Shown piece by piece: positions 1-12,285 of a stretch of DNA of 64,000 nt. The position numbers and the translations under genes were made by a program. Each line of letters starts with the position of its first letter. Position 1 is the first letter of the stretch. The DNA comes from Phascolomyces articulosus. Lineage: Eukaryota > Mucoromycota > Mucoromycetes > Mucorales > Lichtheimiaceae. Below the pieces are notes generated by a model. The model had not been told where the DNA came from. It was given only the letters and a program-made list of their open reading frames with translations, and did no database searches. The stretch is taken from the NCBI GenBank assembly GCA_025677815.1, contig JAIXMP010000005.1:186001-250000 (forward strand), written 5' to 3'.

Positions 1-83
1 TAAAGTGTCTTGTTTTGTACTTTTTCAAGTAATGATAATGACAGCAATTAAAAATGTTCGACGGTTTAATATAATAATAATAG

Positions 84-572
84 GTTGTACAAGCATTTAA
101 TATTGGAGCAGATGCATTGCGAAGTATATTATCGGATCAGAATTTATCAGTAGATACAGTGGATGAAGCAATGCTCAAAGTACAACAAGCATTCCAAGAT
201 CAAAAAGAAGTAGAAGATGCTATTGTAGGAGGTGTCAGTCAAGCGAATAATGTGAATATGGATGAGCAGGATGAGGATTTGGAAAAAGAGCTTGCTGAAT
301 TAGAACTTCAAGAACAGAAACAAATGCTGCTTCTTCAGCAACAACAACGAGAAGAACGACAACGACTTGTCGAAATATCCCCTCCACCTCGTCATATCAC
401 TCAGTCAGCACCTCCTCCATCTCCTGCAGAATCTGAATTAGCAAGAATCAATGATATATTTGGTAAACTGAAAAAAGTTCAATCACCACCTTCAAAATTA
501 CCAACAACATTACCGTCTAAAAAGATGGCCCATCCACAGCAGGAGGAGCGGGAACTAGAACCAGCGATCTAA
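84..572 (+). CDS. ESCRT-III (Snf7/CHMP7-like) protein, 3' part only
   Basis: Partial gene; its 5' end lies before the window. The last exon starts after an intron ending TAG at 81-83 and reads V-V-Q-A-F-N-I-G-A-D-A before a helical, charged Snf7-type segment, with G-G-V and then an acidic D-E-Q-D-E-D-L-E-K-E-L stretch. That pattern is typical of CHMP7/Snf7 C-terminal halves, where alpha-4/5 and the acidic tail autoinhibit the polymer and bind Vps4. A Q-rich coiled segment and a Pro/Ser-rich tail follow, to TAA at 572. ESCRT-III proteins remodel membranes at endosomes and, for CHMP7, at the nuclear envelope. CHMP7 is preferred over Snf7 or Vps2 because of the acidic 'LEKEL' end, but the N-terminal half is missing, so the paralogue is uncertain. 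Confidence 0.6.
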   Translation, partial: VVQAFNIGADALRSILSDQNLSVDTVDEAMLKVQQAFQDQKEVEDAIVGGVSQANNVNMDEQDEDLEKELAELELQEQKQMLLLQQQQREERQRLVEISPPPRHITQSAPPPSPAESELARINDIFGKLKKVQSPPSKLPTTLPSKKMAHPQQEERELEPAI

Positions 573-690
573 AACGTCACCATTCAATCACTAATAAAAA
601 AAAGCACCTTATAACTATTGTTCTGACCTTTTTTTTCTTGTAACTCTTTTTCTTTTTTCCTTTGTCAAGTTTTTTTAAAAAAAGAACAAA

Positions 691-2430
691 ATGGCAATCG
701 AAACTACGTATTATGAGATTCTTGATATCGAAACAACAGCAACCGATCATGAAATTCGAAGGGTATAAATCGTCCAACCAATTTCTTTCTCTTTTCCTTC
801 CTCATTATTTTATGTTCCTTTTTTTTCTGCCCTTGCCGCTCATTTTACTTGTCTGTTTGATTTTACTTTATTCTTAACAAAAAAAATGAATTGTATAATA
901 GGCTTATAAAAAATTGGTATGTATCACTATTGTCATAATATAAATGTTGTCATTTGAGAAATAGTGTTGTTTTTTAATACGTTCGCATATATATGTGACG
1001 GGCTGCTTCTTTGAACCCTTTTTGTATATATTTATATTTTATAAATAGGCTATGAAGTATCATCCTGATAAAAACCCTGACGAAGGAGAACGGGTAGGTT
1101 AAAATGTCAATATATAACATTATGGTTGGGGAGGGTATTTTGATTGTAAAGTTTAATATGATTTTTTTGTACTGGGGGTATATTTAATATTATATTATAT
1201 AGTTCAAAGAAATATCCCACGCATATGAAGTCTTGTCTGACCCTGAACGGCGAGCACACTATGATCAATTTGGTGAAGGTGGACCTGGAGGTGCTGATGG
1301 AGGGTTTGGTGGCATGTCTGCTGATGACTTATTTGCCAATTTGTTTGGAGGTGGAGGTGCAAGCTTTGGAGGAGGATTTGGAGGCGGTTTTGGTGGACCT
1401 CAACAAAGAGGACCTCGCAAAGGTCAAAATATGAAGTATCCACTTTCGGTCAATTTGGAAGATTTATATAATGGCAAACGAACTAAACTCGCCATGGAGA
1501 AGAATGTGATTTGTTCAACATGCAGTGGTCGAGGAGGTAAAACTGGAGCTACAAGAAAATGTACAGCTTGTGAAGGTCGTGGTTTTGGTGTAGCAATCAA
1601 ACAACTCGGTATGGGAATGGTACAACAAATGCAAGTTCCTTGTGAAGAATGTAACAGTACCGGTAAAATTGTGAAGGATCGCTGTAAACGATGCCGAGGT
1701 AAAAAAGTCATTACCGAAAAGAAGTTTTTAGATATCTATGTCGAAAAGGGTATGGTGGATGGCCAAAAAATTTGCATGAAAGGTGAAGGTGATCAAGAGG
1801 TATATATATATTATTTTTTATATTCATATTTCTTATATATATATATATATTTATATGCATATATGATATTAATCACTTCTTTTTTTTTTTAAAAAAAAAC
1901 AGCCAGGAATTGAACCAGGAGATATCAACTTGGTATTGCAACAAAAGGAACACACAATCTTTGAACGACGTGGTGATGATTTGCTATGTCATGTCAAGAT
2001 TTCACTTACAGAAGCATTATGTGGATTTAACAAAGTGGTCATAAAACATTTGGATGGGCGAGGTATCCAAGTTCAACACCCTGCAGGACAGGTGATTAAA
2101 CCAGGCATGGTGAAGCGTGTTCCCAATGAGGGTATGCCGATTTATAGACGATCGGATAACCACGGTGATTTATATATCCAATTCGATGTTGAATTCCCTG
2201 AAGATTATTTTGCTACTCCTGATAACGTTGCTATTATGGCAAATATTTTACCTACACCTCGATCAAATCCAGTTTCAAGTGCATCCTACGATATTGTAGA
2301 TGAATGTGCTTTAATTCCCGGTGATTTAGATGCTTTTGGTGCATCAAGTCAGTCAAGAAACAGAGCTTATGATGAAGACGATAGTGATGATGAACGTGGC
2401 GGCGGTGGTATCAATTGTGCTCAACAGTAA
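691..2430 (+). CDS. YDJ1: Type I DnaJ/Hsp40 co-chaperone (Ydj1-like), farnesylated
   Basis: Cytosolic Hsp40 that stimulates Hsp70 ATPase and delivers clients. Five exons: 691-762, 902-916 (15 nt), 1049-1093, 1203-1799, 1903-2430; about 418 aa against about 409 in yeast Ydj1. The J domain has HPD at residues 34-36. It is followed by a Gly/Phe-rich linker and a zinc-binding region with four CxxCxG-type repeats (CSTCSGRG, CTACEGRG, CEECNSTG, CKRCRGKK), then the two-part substrate-binding domain. An acidic tail ends in CAQQ, a CaaX box matching the farnesylation site of Ydj1 (CASQ), so membrane association is expected. The start ATG sits in an A-rich context (AACAAAATGG). The J domain is split over four exons, unlike the long later exons. 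Confidence 0.93.
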
Positions 2431-2954
2431 ATAGTTGGATGATTTTTGTAAAACCTTTTAGATTGATAATAATAATTAACAAAATATAAAAATATATTAC
2501 CTTTATATATACATATATATATTATACATCATCTCCCCTTCTCCTCTTCTCCTACTCATTCAATTTATATTGTTAAATACATTTGATTTTGCTTTGTATC
2601 CATGTTGATAAATGAGTCTTTTCTTGAATTATCATCACAATAAATTTGTTCAGCTCAAATATAGATCATGCTATAATAATAATCTGTTTCATGTTTTAAC
2701 ATGTAAATTATCTGCCACGATCATTTTATATATCATAAAGCTATATAAACAGACAGTTTGAGAAAGAATTACTCATTTCACTATAATCACATATATTTAA
2801 GTGTCACTGAACTCAGCGCACTTTTTTTTTTCTCGCAGCAAAAGGATAAGTGGCTTCAAAGTCAAAGGACCGGAGTGAGTCAACAAGTTTTCTGACGTAT
2901 AAAAAATTGCTCCATTTTTTTTCTTTTGTTGAAAAGACACCTTCTCAACGAAAT
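2431..2954. other. Intergenic, YDJ1 3' end to eIF2-beta 5' leader
   Basis: AT-rich 3' flank with several AATAAA/ATTAAC-like signals, then the eIF2-beta promoter and leader, which includes a run of T near 2822-2831. No separate gene is supported. Confidence 0.6.
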
Positions 2955-4392
2955 ATGTCTGACGAAAAGGAAAATAAACCCGTAGTGGACCAAATCGAGG
3001 AAGAAGAAGTAAATTATATTCCTTTCAGCCATTCAAATTAATACTGTTTAATTTAAAGAAAAAAAAATAAAACAAAAATGGACTATTAGAAACAAAACAA
3101 AAAAAAAAGATGGCTAATCTAATTTGAAATAATAATAATAAACAGCCCGATTTCTCCAAGCTTAAGAAAAAGAAAAAATCAAAGAAGAAAGTCGATTTTG
3201 ACGATGCTGCTGTAGCTGACGAATCAAAAGATGCTGGTGAAGCACAAGATGCTCGTGAGTATATTTAATTATTTTTGTTTCACGATGTAATGTTTAATTG
3301 AATTCAGAAGAGGGATGAGTTATAACTGATGCGTGTTTTTGTAAATATGTAGCTCAAGACGACGATGCCAATGCTGATCCTGATGCTATGTTCGCCGATT
3401 TAAAAAAGAAGAAAAAAAAGAAATCTAAATCTGTCGAGGTAACAGATATTTCTTTTAACTATTGTTTACGATTCTTAATAGTCAACAATACCATGAAAGA
3501 AACAAAAACTAAAATACAAATCATATCTTAGGACGCCGGTGAAGGTGATAGCACACCTGCAGAGGGTAACGATGAAGATATGGACTTTGGTGCATTGAAG
3601 AAGAAGAAGAAGAAAAAGAAAAACATGGCAGAATTCGAAGCCGAATTGGCAGAACAAGAAGGCGAGACTGGTGAACAAGATGATGATAGTTCAAAGAAAG
3701 ATGGTAGTGAAGAAGCTTGGTTAAAGAGTGATCGTGATTATACTTATGATGAATTACTTGGCCGTGTATTCAAGATCTTGAGACAAAACAACCCTGAACT
3801 CGCTGGTGAAAAGAAACGTTACACCATTGTTCCTCCATCCATTCATCGTGAAGGTAACAAAAAGACGATTTTCGCTAACGTGGCCGATATCTGTAAAAGG
3901 TACGTAAAAAGAATATTTGTGAATGACCCAGACATTATGTGATGGGTATTTTTAATAAGAAAAATAAAACTAACTTTATACTTTTAAATTTAGACTTCAT
4001 CGACAACCTGAACACGTTATTCAGTTTTTGTTTGCTGAATTGGGTACCAACGGTTCCGTTGATGGTGCACAACGTCTCGTTATCAAGGGTCGATGGCAAC
4101 AAAAGCAAATCGAAAATGTGTTGCGACGATATATTGGTAAGATTTGTGACAACAAGTTGGGGAACAAACAGAATGGCATAGGTGTGATACTAAATAAATC
4201 GTAATTTATTTAAAAAAAATAGTGGAATACGTTACCTGTAAAACTTGTAAATCTCCTGATACAATTTTGAGCAAGGATAACCGTTTATACTTTGTGCAAT
4301 GTGAATCCTGTGGTTCTACTCGATCCGTCTCTGCTATTAAGACTGGTTTCAAGGCTCAAACTAAGGAAGATAGACGAGCTCTTCGGGCATAA
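2955..4392 (+). CDS. SUI3: Translation initiation factor eIF2 subunit beta
   Basis: Subunit of the eIF2-GTP-Met-tRNAi ternary complex. Six exons: 2955-3008, 3146-3254, 3353-3438, 3532-3899, 3994-4136, 4223-4392; about 309 aa, normal for fungi. The N-terminal half carries the three lysine blocks expected of eIF2-beta ([31 protein letters not shown]), which bind eIF5 and eIF2B-epsilon. Acidic spacers separate them. The conserved core begins at [10 protein letters not shown] and contains [11 protein letters not shown]. The C-terminal zinc ribbon has C-x2-C and C-x2-C pairs ([18 protein letters not shown]), ending with D-R-R-A-L-R-A. All splice phases join in frame. Confidence 0.96.
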
Positions 4393-6653
4393 ATCAAACA
4401 AAAAAAATAAAGTAAAAAAAAAGTTATCTTGTGTTATGACCCCTCTTCAAACCGCCTCTTTTTTTGCCCTCAACCCCATTCTTACTTTTTTTCAACCCAA
4501 AAAAAAAACTCCCGAAACGAAACAACTTTTTTGTATATTTGATTTTCATGTTTTCTTATCAGAGTATTATAAAAAAAAAGAGGGTGGAGTAATTTGCCCA
4601 CTTAGTAACTTTATCTGTGGTAACAATGATAATATAAGCTTTCTGGTGTATATACGTACAATGGATTTCTCAGTGTTTGGGTGTACTGTTTGTCTTATAA
4701 TCGGTCCATAGTTATGCATGACTACTTATCACTGTCTTTTCGTTTATGTATAGATATATTATAAGTTACTTAAGAAGTACTTTTCTGATAGCCTAGTTTA
4801 TACCACTGCTGTATCACGTCATTTGTTGTTTTAAATATTAACAGATTTCTATCCAAAGAGCTATCCTTGAGTCAAAAGAGAACCGAGAGGCATAAAACGA
4901 AGGAAAGATTGGAGAGGGATGTTTCCTTTTCTTACCATTATAATTATTATAGGATTTTGCGTTGGATTACAAAAACAAACTCTTGAATTTTTCATATATG
5001 ATTAATGATTTTATTCTTTAATAAAGTTATATTTATTCACATATGAAAGTGATGTTGTTCATTGATCATATATGAAAAATCAAGAGTTTGTGTCTGTAAT
5101 CAAGTTATAAGTTTTTACAAAAAAAAATGAAATTATACGACATTTCATAAATTTTATATAAATTACACTTTTCTAAATTCAAGATAATAATTCTTTTCAA
5201 AAAGATCTCATGATATGGAATAAAGAAGAGGCAGAAAAATAAATAACTCTAAAATCAATTCTGTACTCAAATAACAATAGTGCATGTCGTCACACATATA
5301 AAATTGAAGTCCCTCGTATTAGATTATAATATTTCATTTGCATTATGTAAAAGACAATTTGTTCAAACTTGTTATTTTGTAGGTGGTTTTACCCGAGCTC
5401 CCACTCAGTTTGATAGCACTCACTCATTTACGCTACGAAGAGAATATTATGTTGTTTATCAGCTTTTGAAATAATTCAGATGTTAACAAAGTATAAATGT
5501 TCTTACAATAAAATTATGAGCACTACATAATGAAATTCATCAAACCCGCTTTCATACAGTACAATGGACATGTTGGAGAACGGAAAAGTAAGTTTTCAAG
5601 TGGATTATTTCCTGGAATCAAGTGTGTGCCAAGCTAAAGTAAACGCAGTTCCAAAAAAAAAAGATTAGAATTAACAGAATCGGAGACACCGGAAGATGCT
5701 CTTCTCTATCAAAACGATAGCCTTTTATATTATATCAAAAGAAGTTCAGTTATCATTCTATTCATATTGTATTGTTAGTATAAAAATATCACCTCTTGAA
5801 AAAAACCAGCATAAAATAGCCAGATTACACAATTACCTGTGCCACCACATACTTTTTTAGTTGTATTATACTTTTAATCAAGGAAAAAGAGGATGCGTCG
5901 AGAACAGGAGATAATAACATACAAAATATGCAATTGTTGTTTGAATCACTCTCTATATAATCGATACTAACCCCACCCGTTTGGATTATCTTACCAATAA
6001 TAACACATTGAATAGTATTTGATCTCTCTTTTTCAATCAACACAAATATATTTAGTATATTTTCTCAATCCAATGAATTAGAGCCACCGACATACTCTGT
6101 AAAACATTCTTCTTCGTTTAGAATATATTATTTAGTTATGAGATTAAAAAATATAGTGTCAATGTATAAAATTCTGCCAGTTTTTCGTAAATTTGTTTCA
6201 CCCACGACAAACGACAGAAGTACTAACTGCAATTGATATTTTTTGTGTGCATAATTTACTTGTAAATAAAACTCAACAAAGTTACTTAAAAGAAGTGTAA
6301 AGTAATGGATGTACAGAAATCAGATCATTTACGAACCAGATTCAAGGTCACATGTGTCTAATTTTCTCCATTAGAAACAGACATACTTAATTAAGGTAAG
6401 ACTCTTGATTTTGTTGTCCCGACATACAAATCAATGATATCATGAGAAATTTTATCTTGCAATTCTGTAAAGATGTACCTGCGAGAAAACAAGGTATATT
6501 ACATAAAGGTAACAGCTTTGTTGATGGGGTTCATAACTTTAAAAAGTTCAATTTCCGTAAGGTATATATAAATATCAAATTTATCTGTTTTATTTTATAA
6601 TTTACACACTTCTTCCTTCTACTTATTATTCTTCCGAAACAAAACATACATAA
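4393..6653. other. Intergenic region of 2.3 kb
   Basis: No credible coding exon was found on either strand; the longest open frames are AT-driven and lack family resemblance. It holds one clear inverted repeat at 4966-5100 (listed separately). The region just before 6654 is the promoter of the first amino-acid transporter and contains a TATATATAA stretch at about 6563-6571. Confidence 0.6.
4966..5100. repeat. MITE-like long inverted repeat
   Basis: Left arm 4966-5008 and right arm 5059-5100 are reverse complements with about four differences over 42 nt, including one single-base indel. Both arms share ACAAACTCTTG and TTTTTCATATATGAT as seen on the left strand. The intervening 50 nt are AT-rich and non-coding. 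Size (135 bp) and form fit a small non-autonomous DNA transposon or a fold-back hairpin. No convincing target-site duplication was seen at the ends. Confidence 0.6.
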
Positions 6654-8425
6654 ATGACAGACGTCAAAATTGCTAAAATTGAGGATTTCTCAAGTAACAG
6701 TTCGATTTGTGATAGTGAACTAGGTATGTTGATATGTTATTAATATATGATAGTGATATAATTGATTGTAATTTTTAATCTCATTATGCTTATAACACAT
6801 ATGTTTGTATAGGTAAAGGAGTTAATGATAACGGTTATGATATTGATCGATCCAATGGTGGCTCATCCTGGTTTGCATACTATAACCTGGTGTGCCTAAC
6901 ACTAGGCACTGGCATGTTGGGTCTACCGTCAGCTGTCAGTCAAGGAGGTAAAGAAATTCTCTGAATTCAGTAATATTCGCAATGCAATAAATAATTATCT
7001 TATGTTAATATGCTTTTTACCATGTTCTTTATTTAGGCTGGGGTGCTGTAGCATTAATTATTGGTGCCTTGGTTATGTCTACTGTAAGTAATCTTTTATA
7101 TATTGAGAATAAAACAATATTTGTTTTCCTCGTATTCAACAATTAACTTTCTATTTTGTATAGTATGGTGGTGTAATTTTACAACCAGCAATGTACAGAG
7201 GCAAAAACAGAAGATTAAATTCATATAAAGAACTTGGAAATGAGGCATTCGGTAAAATTGGAGGTAAATTCATAATAATAATCACGATGGAAGTAATACC
7301 GATAATTTTCATCAATTCTTTACGACTCACTTTTGAACATATTTTTATAGGGTGGTTATCGTTTTTTTTCATTACTTGGGTCGTTCTTGGTACACCTGTT
7401 CTTTATCTTGTACTTTCCGCTCAAAATCTGGATCAACTTTGTAAAGGAACTGCTGGAGAGCTTGGGACCTTTAAATGGACAATTGTGTGGGCTGTTGTTG
7501 TCGGCATACCGTATATTTTTATCAAAACAATGAATAACATCGCGTGGGTTTCAGCCTTCGGAATGGTGGCTATGATTGTAACAGTAAGTTCATGGCATTA
7601 CACATGTCACATCTTACAAAATATATTTAATTTAATATTTCTTGAATTCAGTGTTCTAACAACAATCCATACATTATCAAAACATAATAGATTATAATTA
7701 CTGTTGTTTTGTCAGGTGTCGATTACCCTAATCAACTAAACAATCATCATGATAACGTCGTTTGGGATGGATTTCCTATTGCCCTTTCTACAATTGCATT
7801 TAGTGCTGGTTCTAATACAGTATATACCAGTGTCGAAGGCTCAATGAAAACACCCAAGCAATGGCCTAAGGTCATCATTGGTTGTTTGTCCACCTGCTCT
7901 ATCTTTTACCTTATGCTTGCCATTTCAGGTTATTACGTCTATGGTATCAATGTTTTGAATCCTGTGTATAATAGTGTACCTGATGGACCTGCTCGCAGTG
8001 TAGCCATTGTTCTGGTGACTATCAATGTCATTGTTTCCTGTCCTATTTTGTTAGTATCTTTTGCACTTGAAGTGGAAGACATGCTGAACATTACCGTCGA
8101 ACGATTTGGAAAGAAAAAAGAGTTTTTGATTCGAGCAGCTTTCCGTACGGCTGTGATGGTATTTATCACTGCAGTCGGTATCTTGATTCCATTCTTTGGG
8201 TTGCTTATGTCATTGATCGGTGCCTTTGCTAATTCATCTATCGTGTTTATCTTGCCCGTTTTATTTTATTGGCGTTTAACTGGATTCCGAAACAAAAACA
8301 TTATTGAATTGGCATGGAATTTCTTAATTCTTATTTTTGGTTTCGTTGCGATGATTTTTGGTACCTGGGCTTCTATTGAAGATTTGATTAAAGAATTCAA
8401 GAATGGTTATACTTACAGTATTTAA
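6654..8425 (+). CDS. Amino-acid transporter, AAAP/AVT family (paralogue 1)
   Basis: Membrane amino-acid/auxin permease family (Aa_trans). Six exons: 6654-6723, 6813-6947, 7037-7083, 7164-7263, 7351-7583, 7691-8425; about 439 aa. A short hydrophilic N-terminus is followed by the family's first helix region (TLGTGMLGLPSAV), then about 10-11 hydrophobic segments. Conserved pieces are VEGSMKTPKQWPKV, SGYYVYG and DGPARSVAIVLV. The substrate cannot be read from sequence; fungal relatives move neutral amino acids across vacuolar or plasma membranes. A close paralogue lies 4.9 kb downstream on the same strand, implying tandem duplication. The exon 4/5 intron (7264-7350) is absent from that paralogue. 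Confidence 0.9.
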
Positions 8426-10350
8426 CTATCTTTCATCTCCTTGCCCTGTCATTATTATTACAACTATTATTTATTTTTATACTTTTTATTTTATTCATTC
8501 TATTTGTATATATATATACCTATTTATTTTATCTTTATCAAGCCCCATCCGCTCGCTCCTCCACTATCCTCAATTACATCTTCTCCCATATATACACTTT
8601 TCTTTGTCATCTATGTTATTGGGATATCCTGTATATACTGAAATCAATAATAATAATAAACACCTAGATTATATGTAAAACACATCTTGACGTTCGAGGG
8701 AAGTTTTATCTCCGAGACTTTAAAGACATCTATAGTACAAAAATCTATTTTATTATAATTTATATACGAAGCTGTGCGATCTATATCATTTAAGATTTAT
8801 TTGAGCAAACTCTCTTTTTTATATTGTAACACATTTAAGTATTGAAATAGAATTGTACGCTACATAGGAGTTCCAAAAAATCACCGATGAAGCTGAAATT
8901 CGCAAATCATAATCACACTGAAACGAAAATTTACACGTTTTTGACTATTGGGCCAGTCCCTCTTACAAACCGTAGCTCATAAGATTTCCGCACCTGCACC
9001 AGCTAAGAACGGTACGCTCAACAACATGTGAGATTAGCTTATACTCTTATACAAAAAGAAACAACATATGCTCTTAGTTTTCGAGAGTTGTAACTGAATA
9101 TATTTAATGAACAAAGAATAGAGTAGGTCAAAAGCTTGACGACTCGCCCGATGGATTAAGGGAAATAAAAGAAATATATATAAATATATGATCAATCATC
9201 CATGCACCTTTTTAGTAAAAGAAGAAGTATAATGATTACTTACAGTGATAATACAGGTGTTGACATATGCTGGTTAATTGATGAGACAAAGATAATAATG
9301 TACTGCTCACTGTTGAATAAAAAGAAGAAGAAAAAGGTAATATGACGATTTCTTACAATTTTTGAGACTTGTATTGGACCCTTTTTTATACATTTTTTAG
9401 AGGGAGACAAATTATGGGTTACTTGTTTTTGTGGTATATACAATAGAGCATGTTGGAAAAGAGTGAACTGATCATCTATCAAGTGATAGATATTCAATAA
9501 GGAATAACTTTATAAAGAGAGAAGAAGCAACGTTAAATTGATATCATAATAGTATCTATCATTCTTACATTACCAAAGAAAAAAAAGAAGCATCATACTT
9601 TTAAATCATCATATCTCATACTAAACTCCTCAGAAAAGAAGAAGATTAGTTTTATTTTGAAATCAAGAAGCTGCTGCTCTATCTTCTGATGTTATTTTTC
9701 CATGTAGTCTATATATACATTTCTTGAAGTCCGTAATGGTATATATATTAGGTACGATCAGGGTGAGAGGAGAACAAATTAGCCAGTTAATTATTATTTC
9801 CTCGAAAGCATACTTTTTATAACTGAATGGATCAAATGCACTCTATCTGTTATCTGATATATTATTCGCATAACAGAGATTAAGGAAGTATATAGGGGCT
9901 ACTGCTAACTATTATAATATAATAAAGAATATGGATAATTAACTTAAGCTGCATCATCATTATATTGATTAGCTGATATGGCATGCTGTCGTTGAAAAAT
10001 GGTTTTGTTGATAAATATATAGATATTATTGAATACTATCCCAAAAGAGTATCAAAATATCGTACTTAGGCTGATGATCATCCATATTCACATTTTATTT
10101 AATAGGTGCCTACTTTATCCAATCCACTTTTTGCTGCCTCTCTCTCTTTTACTTTCCTTTATCTGTTTTTTACACTCTACTATTATTCATTATTTCTCTT
10201 TTTGAAAAATTCCTATTCACAAATCTTAGCACTGTTTATGACCACTTATTGATAAAATGTTGTCTACAAAGAAAGCATTGTCAAGTTTTATCTTTTGACA
10301 TTTGAGTTTTTTATATGCAAAGTTTGAATTGAGAAAATCATTTTCCTTAT

Positions 10351-10442
10351 ATCTCGGGTCACGTGCCCGTGAAAAAATTGGGAATGGCTAGATAGCCGTC
10401 GGCTTGCTCCGAACTATCAGAGGAGTGTTAGCGGAGATCTCA
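10351..10442. repeat. GC-rich cluster of short palindromes
   Basis: In an otherwise AT-rich desert this segment contains successive self-complementary words: CGGGTCACGTGCCCG (with a CACGTG core), GGCTAGATAGCC, AGCCGTCGGCT, a CTCC/GGAG pair across about 11 nt, and GAGATCTC. It may be a folded RNA gene, a binding-site cluster, or the remnant of a mobile-element end. No family was recognised. Confidence 0.35.
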
Positions 10443-12258
10443 AAATATAGAAACTCTAAACTTGAGATATGCTATTCTGTCATATGATGCTGTATAATAT
10501 ATGGAGTCTGTCATATATTTCGCTAATTCGTTCAATCTATGCTTTTATACTTTTTTAAAAAAATATTCATATTGGTTTTCAGAAATCACAAACATGACAA
10601 TGATGTCATTGACAATTAAGAACCATAAAGAGTATGATTCATAAATGTTTTGTGTAACTCATAAACAATGATAATAAGTATCATGAAATTAGGGGTTTTC
10701 AACAGTAATTTTATGCAAGAATTTTAAATTCTATACTCATGATACTCATAATTTTTCTACAGGCATTATTTTTACTATTGCGTACTCCGTCCCACAAGGG
10801 ATAGTAATATCTATAATAAGTATTCATTTCTGAGCATTAGTAAAAAAAAGCCCATATTTCTCCATAGATATCAATCATCCATACAACATTTAGATTCTTG
10901 CATTATTTCGAAATAATACTTTACCGTAATGTGATTTTTTATGGCAATACTATTTGTTACCACTATGTAGTATATATAATAGAATCAATAATGGTAAAAA
11001 AAAAACCAAATTTAGAGCATTGAAAGCTAGCAGCATATAATAGAATTCCTTATACAAAAAGTGTTATATTTGTGCTGATAAATGATGCAGTAGTAAAACA
11101 CTCTTTTTATACTTGTCGCATTTATTTCCCATCATGTATTCTACTATAGGTTTTATTTCATGTAATCCATCACTCATGTTATTCGGATTAACCATGAACT
11201 TTTTTTTTTATCTCTTAGTATATTCCCTTTCCCATCTATCTTCCCCGGTTTCCAGTAATATAATAATCCGAATTTGAGTTTGGTTATATTGTTTTCAAGA
11301 ATTTCCTCAACGATAACCGCGAATTGAAAAACAAGTCTTCATGATAATCTATCCTGAGCAACTCCCGCAATATACGGCGTGAGATTTATATGAAATACGT
11401 ATTCATTTCTTCACATGAGTAAATGATTTTCACAATGTTAGATATTATACTTGTATTTGGTTTATTAGTAAAGATTGGCCACGTTACTATGCAGCTTTTT
11501 TTTACTGATTTGTCATGATGCTACGTATAATTTTAATGCTACTCTAATTTCGTTGTTACATCAACATTTATATCTACATTCATCTATATAAACTTTCAAA
11601 CCCCCCCCCGTTTCATTGAAAGATAAGAGAGATACTATAATAATTAAAGTAAAAATAATATATAGTAAGAAGATAACATATCATGAAAGACATATCGTTA
11701 TTAATGCTAAAGAGAGGGAGAGGATAGAAAATGAAAATGTGGGTACTTTTATTCTTTAAATATTTCAAAATTGGTTTAAAAATGAAATTCAAATTTCCAA
11801 AAGTTACGATTAGGTTATGAAAAAGAGAAAACTAGGAATTTCAAGTGACGGGTAACTCTGGTTACCCAACTCTTCTCTTTGATAATTCCGATAAGGTTAT
11901 TCTCAGTTTCAAAATATGATTGGAATCTCTAGTACTACTGCTAAGTCCTTCTTCATTATCGTATCACTTACTAAAGTTTATTTTCTTTTATAAATGATTT
12001 ACACTCTAATATAAAATACTCCTAATAACATGGTAGGATAAATCCGTGTTTTTTTTTATAGATTTGACAGTCATATCTATTCGACTTTTCACTTTTTTGG
12101 TAATTATAAAACTCGGGATCTCTCTCTCGAAAGAAAAAAAAACGGCACCTTGAGAGCTCGTACCATCTATATACTCCTAGAAAGTGTTCAATTACAGACA
12201 GCTGTTGTTAATTAAAGAGAAACACAAAATCACATCGATCTCTTTTTTCTCCAGTATG

Positions 12259-12285
12259 TTTCCTTCTGAAACAACCAGAAGGAAA
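12259..12285. repeat. Perfect 10-bp hairpin
   Basis: TTTCCTTCTG at 12259-12268 and CAGAAGGAAA at 12276-12285 are exact reverse complements separated by 7 nt. It lies in the desert, followed by a T-rich stretch. Function unknown. Confidence 0.5.

Noticed and set aside
1..83. Coding exon at the left edge
   Set aside because: Probably an intron ending at 83; too short to place the donor.
4292..4711. 139-codon plus-strand frame
   Set aside because: Out of frame with the eIF2-beta last exon it overlaps; the remainder is 3' flank.
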